Shown here: positions 4,690 to 5,129 of the stretch, one piece after another
How the letters are laid out: every line of letters begins with the position of its first letter
Position numbering within the stretch: the stretch's first letter is position 1
Assembly (NCBI GenBank): GCA_003135315.1
Contig: PLBD01000220.1
Span: 1-5,129, forward strand
DNA length: 5,129 nt
DNA from: Acidobacteriaceae bacterium
Lineage (GTDB): Bacteria; Acidobacteriota; Terriglobia; Terriglobales; Acidobacteriaceae
Reading direction: 5' to 3'
The notes under the pieces: generated by a model
Seen by the model: only the letters and a program-made list of their open reading frames with translations
Databases searched by the model: none
What the model was told of the DNA's origin: nothing
Position numbers and translations under genes: made by a program

Positions 4690-5129
4690 ATGATGGGCGA
4701 AATAAACTACCGTGCGCTGTTGGACGTCGCGCCTACTCGGCGACAACTGATTGTCGGCGCCGCCGTCGTATGCGGTGCAATCGCAGTGGGCCAGGTTCCT
4801 GCCTGGGCCAGCGACGACTTAGGCATTTCTCATACCTGTGCGGCGATTCACCAGGAGGTCGTTTTCAAGGCGAACGCCAAGCGCGTCTATGATGCGCTGA
4901 TCGACGCGAAGCAGTTCGACAAAGTCATACAGCTTAGTGCCGCGGTGAAGTCTGGCGCGAAGCTGGGAGACAAACCCACCGAGATCAGCCGGGACGCGGG
5001 CGGCGCCTTCACGCTGTATGGCGGTTACATCACCGGACGGCAGATTGAACTGGCGCCGAACCAGCGAATCGTCCAGGCTTGGCGCACTGGCGGCTGGGAC
5101 CCAGGCGTTTATTCGATTGCCAGGTTCGA
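4690..5129 (+). CDS. Tat-exported SRPBCC/AHSA1-like protein, 3' end beyond the window
   Basis: Open from ATG 4690 (or the next codon, ATG 4693) to the window edge, 146 complete codons. The run GGGGGG at 4682-4687 is the ribosome-binding site; its spacing (two bases to 4690, five to 4693) slightly favours the second ATG. Residues 1-40 look like a twin-arginine signal: TRRQLIVGA (16-24) leading into a hydrophobic stretch and a cleavage site after AWA (38-40). The mature part begins an SRPBCC fold: AIHQEVVFKANAKRVYDALID (52-72) is the first strand and helix as in AHSA1/START-like proteins, and GGAFTLYGGYITGRQIEL (104-121) and RIVQAWRTGGW (126-136) are the typical central strands. SRPBCC folds bind hydrophobic ligands in a deep pocket. 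Export through Tat implies a periplasmic, pre-folded protein. The ligand is unknown. Confidence 0.85.
   Translation, partial: MMGEINYRALLDVAPTRRQLIVGAAVVCGAIAVGQVPAWASDDLGISHTCAAIHQEVVFKANAKRVYDALIDAKQFDKVIQLSAAVKSGAKLGDKPTEISRDAGGAFTLYGGYITGRQIELAPNQRIVQAWRTGGWDPGVYSIARF

Noticed and set aside
1..5129. CRISPR arrays, insertion sequences, attachment-site duplications
   Set aside because: No regularly spaced direct repeats, transposase or integrase fragments were seen, and no second copy of the tRNA 3' end was found in the window.

Overview
The window looks like ordinary chromosome from a GC-rich soil-type bacterium, most likely an acidobacterium. The best taxonomic clue is the secreted protein built from GNLYGTT-type repeats (the 'GloVer' repeat family, TIGR03803). 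Such proteins are abundant in Acidobacteria and Verrucomicrobia. The mix of solitary regulators and a Tat-exported SRPBCC protein also fits. The assignment is an inference; there is no rRNA or marker gene to settle it.

Layout, left to right. (1) 1-225 (+): the C-terminal end of a DsbA/thioredoxin-fold protein. (2) 322-984 (+): a TetR-family repressor, with a perfect 18-bp palindrome directly against its start codon that is a good candidate for its own operator. (3) 1189-2475 (+): an exported seven-repeat GloVer protein, probably a seven-bladed beta-propeller. (4) 2556-2632 (-): tRNA-Pro(GGG) with an encoded CCA, convergent with gene 3 and flanked on both sides by perfect hairpins. (5) 2733-3134 (-): a BlaI/MecI-family repressor of 133 residues whose start is fixed by a near-perfect Shine-Dalgarno. 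It is preceded by about 430 bases without a gene, holding three consecutive perfect stem-loops, a sigma70-like promoter with a dyad filling its spacer, and a second 18-bp palindrome at the predicted transcription start. (6) 3567-4511 (-): a ten-helix EamA/DMT transporter. (7) 4690 to the window end (+): the N-terminal part of a Tat-exported SRPBCC/AHSA1-like protein, transcribed divergently from the transporter.

The genes do not form an obvious pathway; each looks separately transcribed. No mobile element, CRISPR array, phage gene or defence system is visible. The parts most worth a second look are regulatory: the blaI-like control region (promoter, dyads, structured leader and solitary repressor without BlaR1) and the tetR-start palindrome. 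Both look like self-contained autoregulatory circuits whose signals are unknown. I did not find convincing evidence for a wholly new system.
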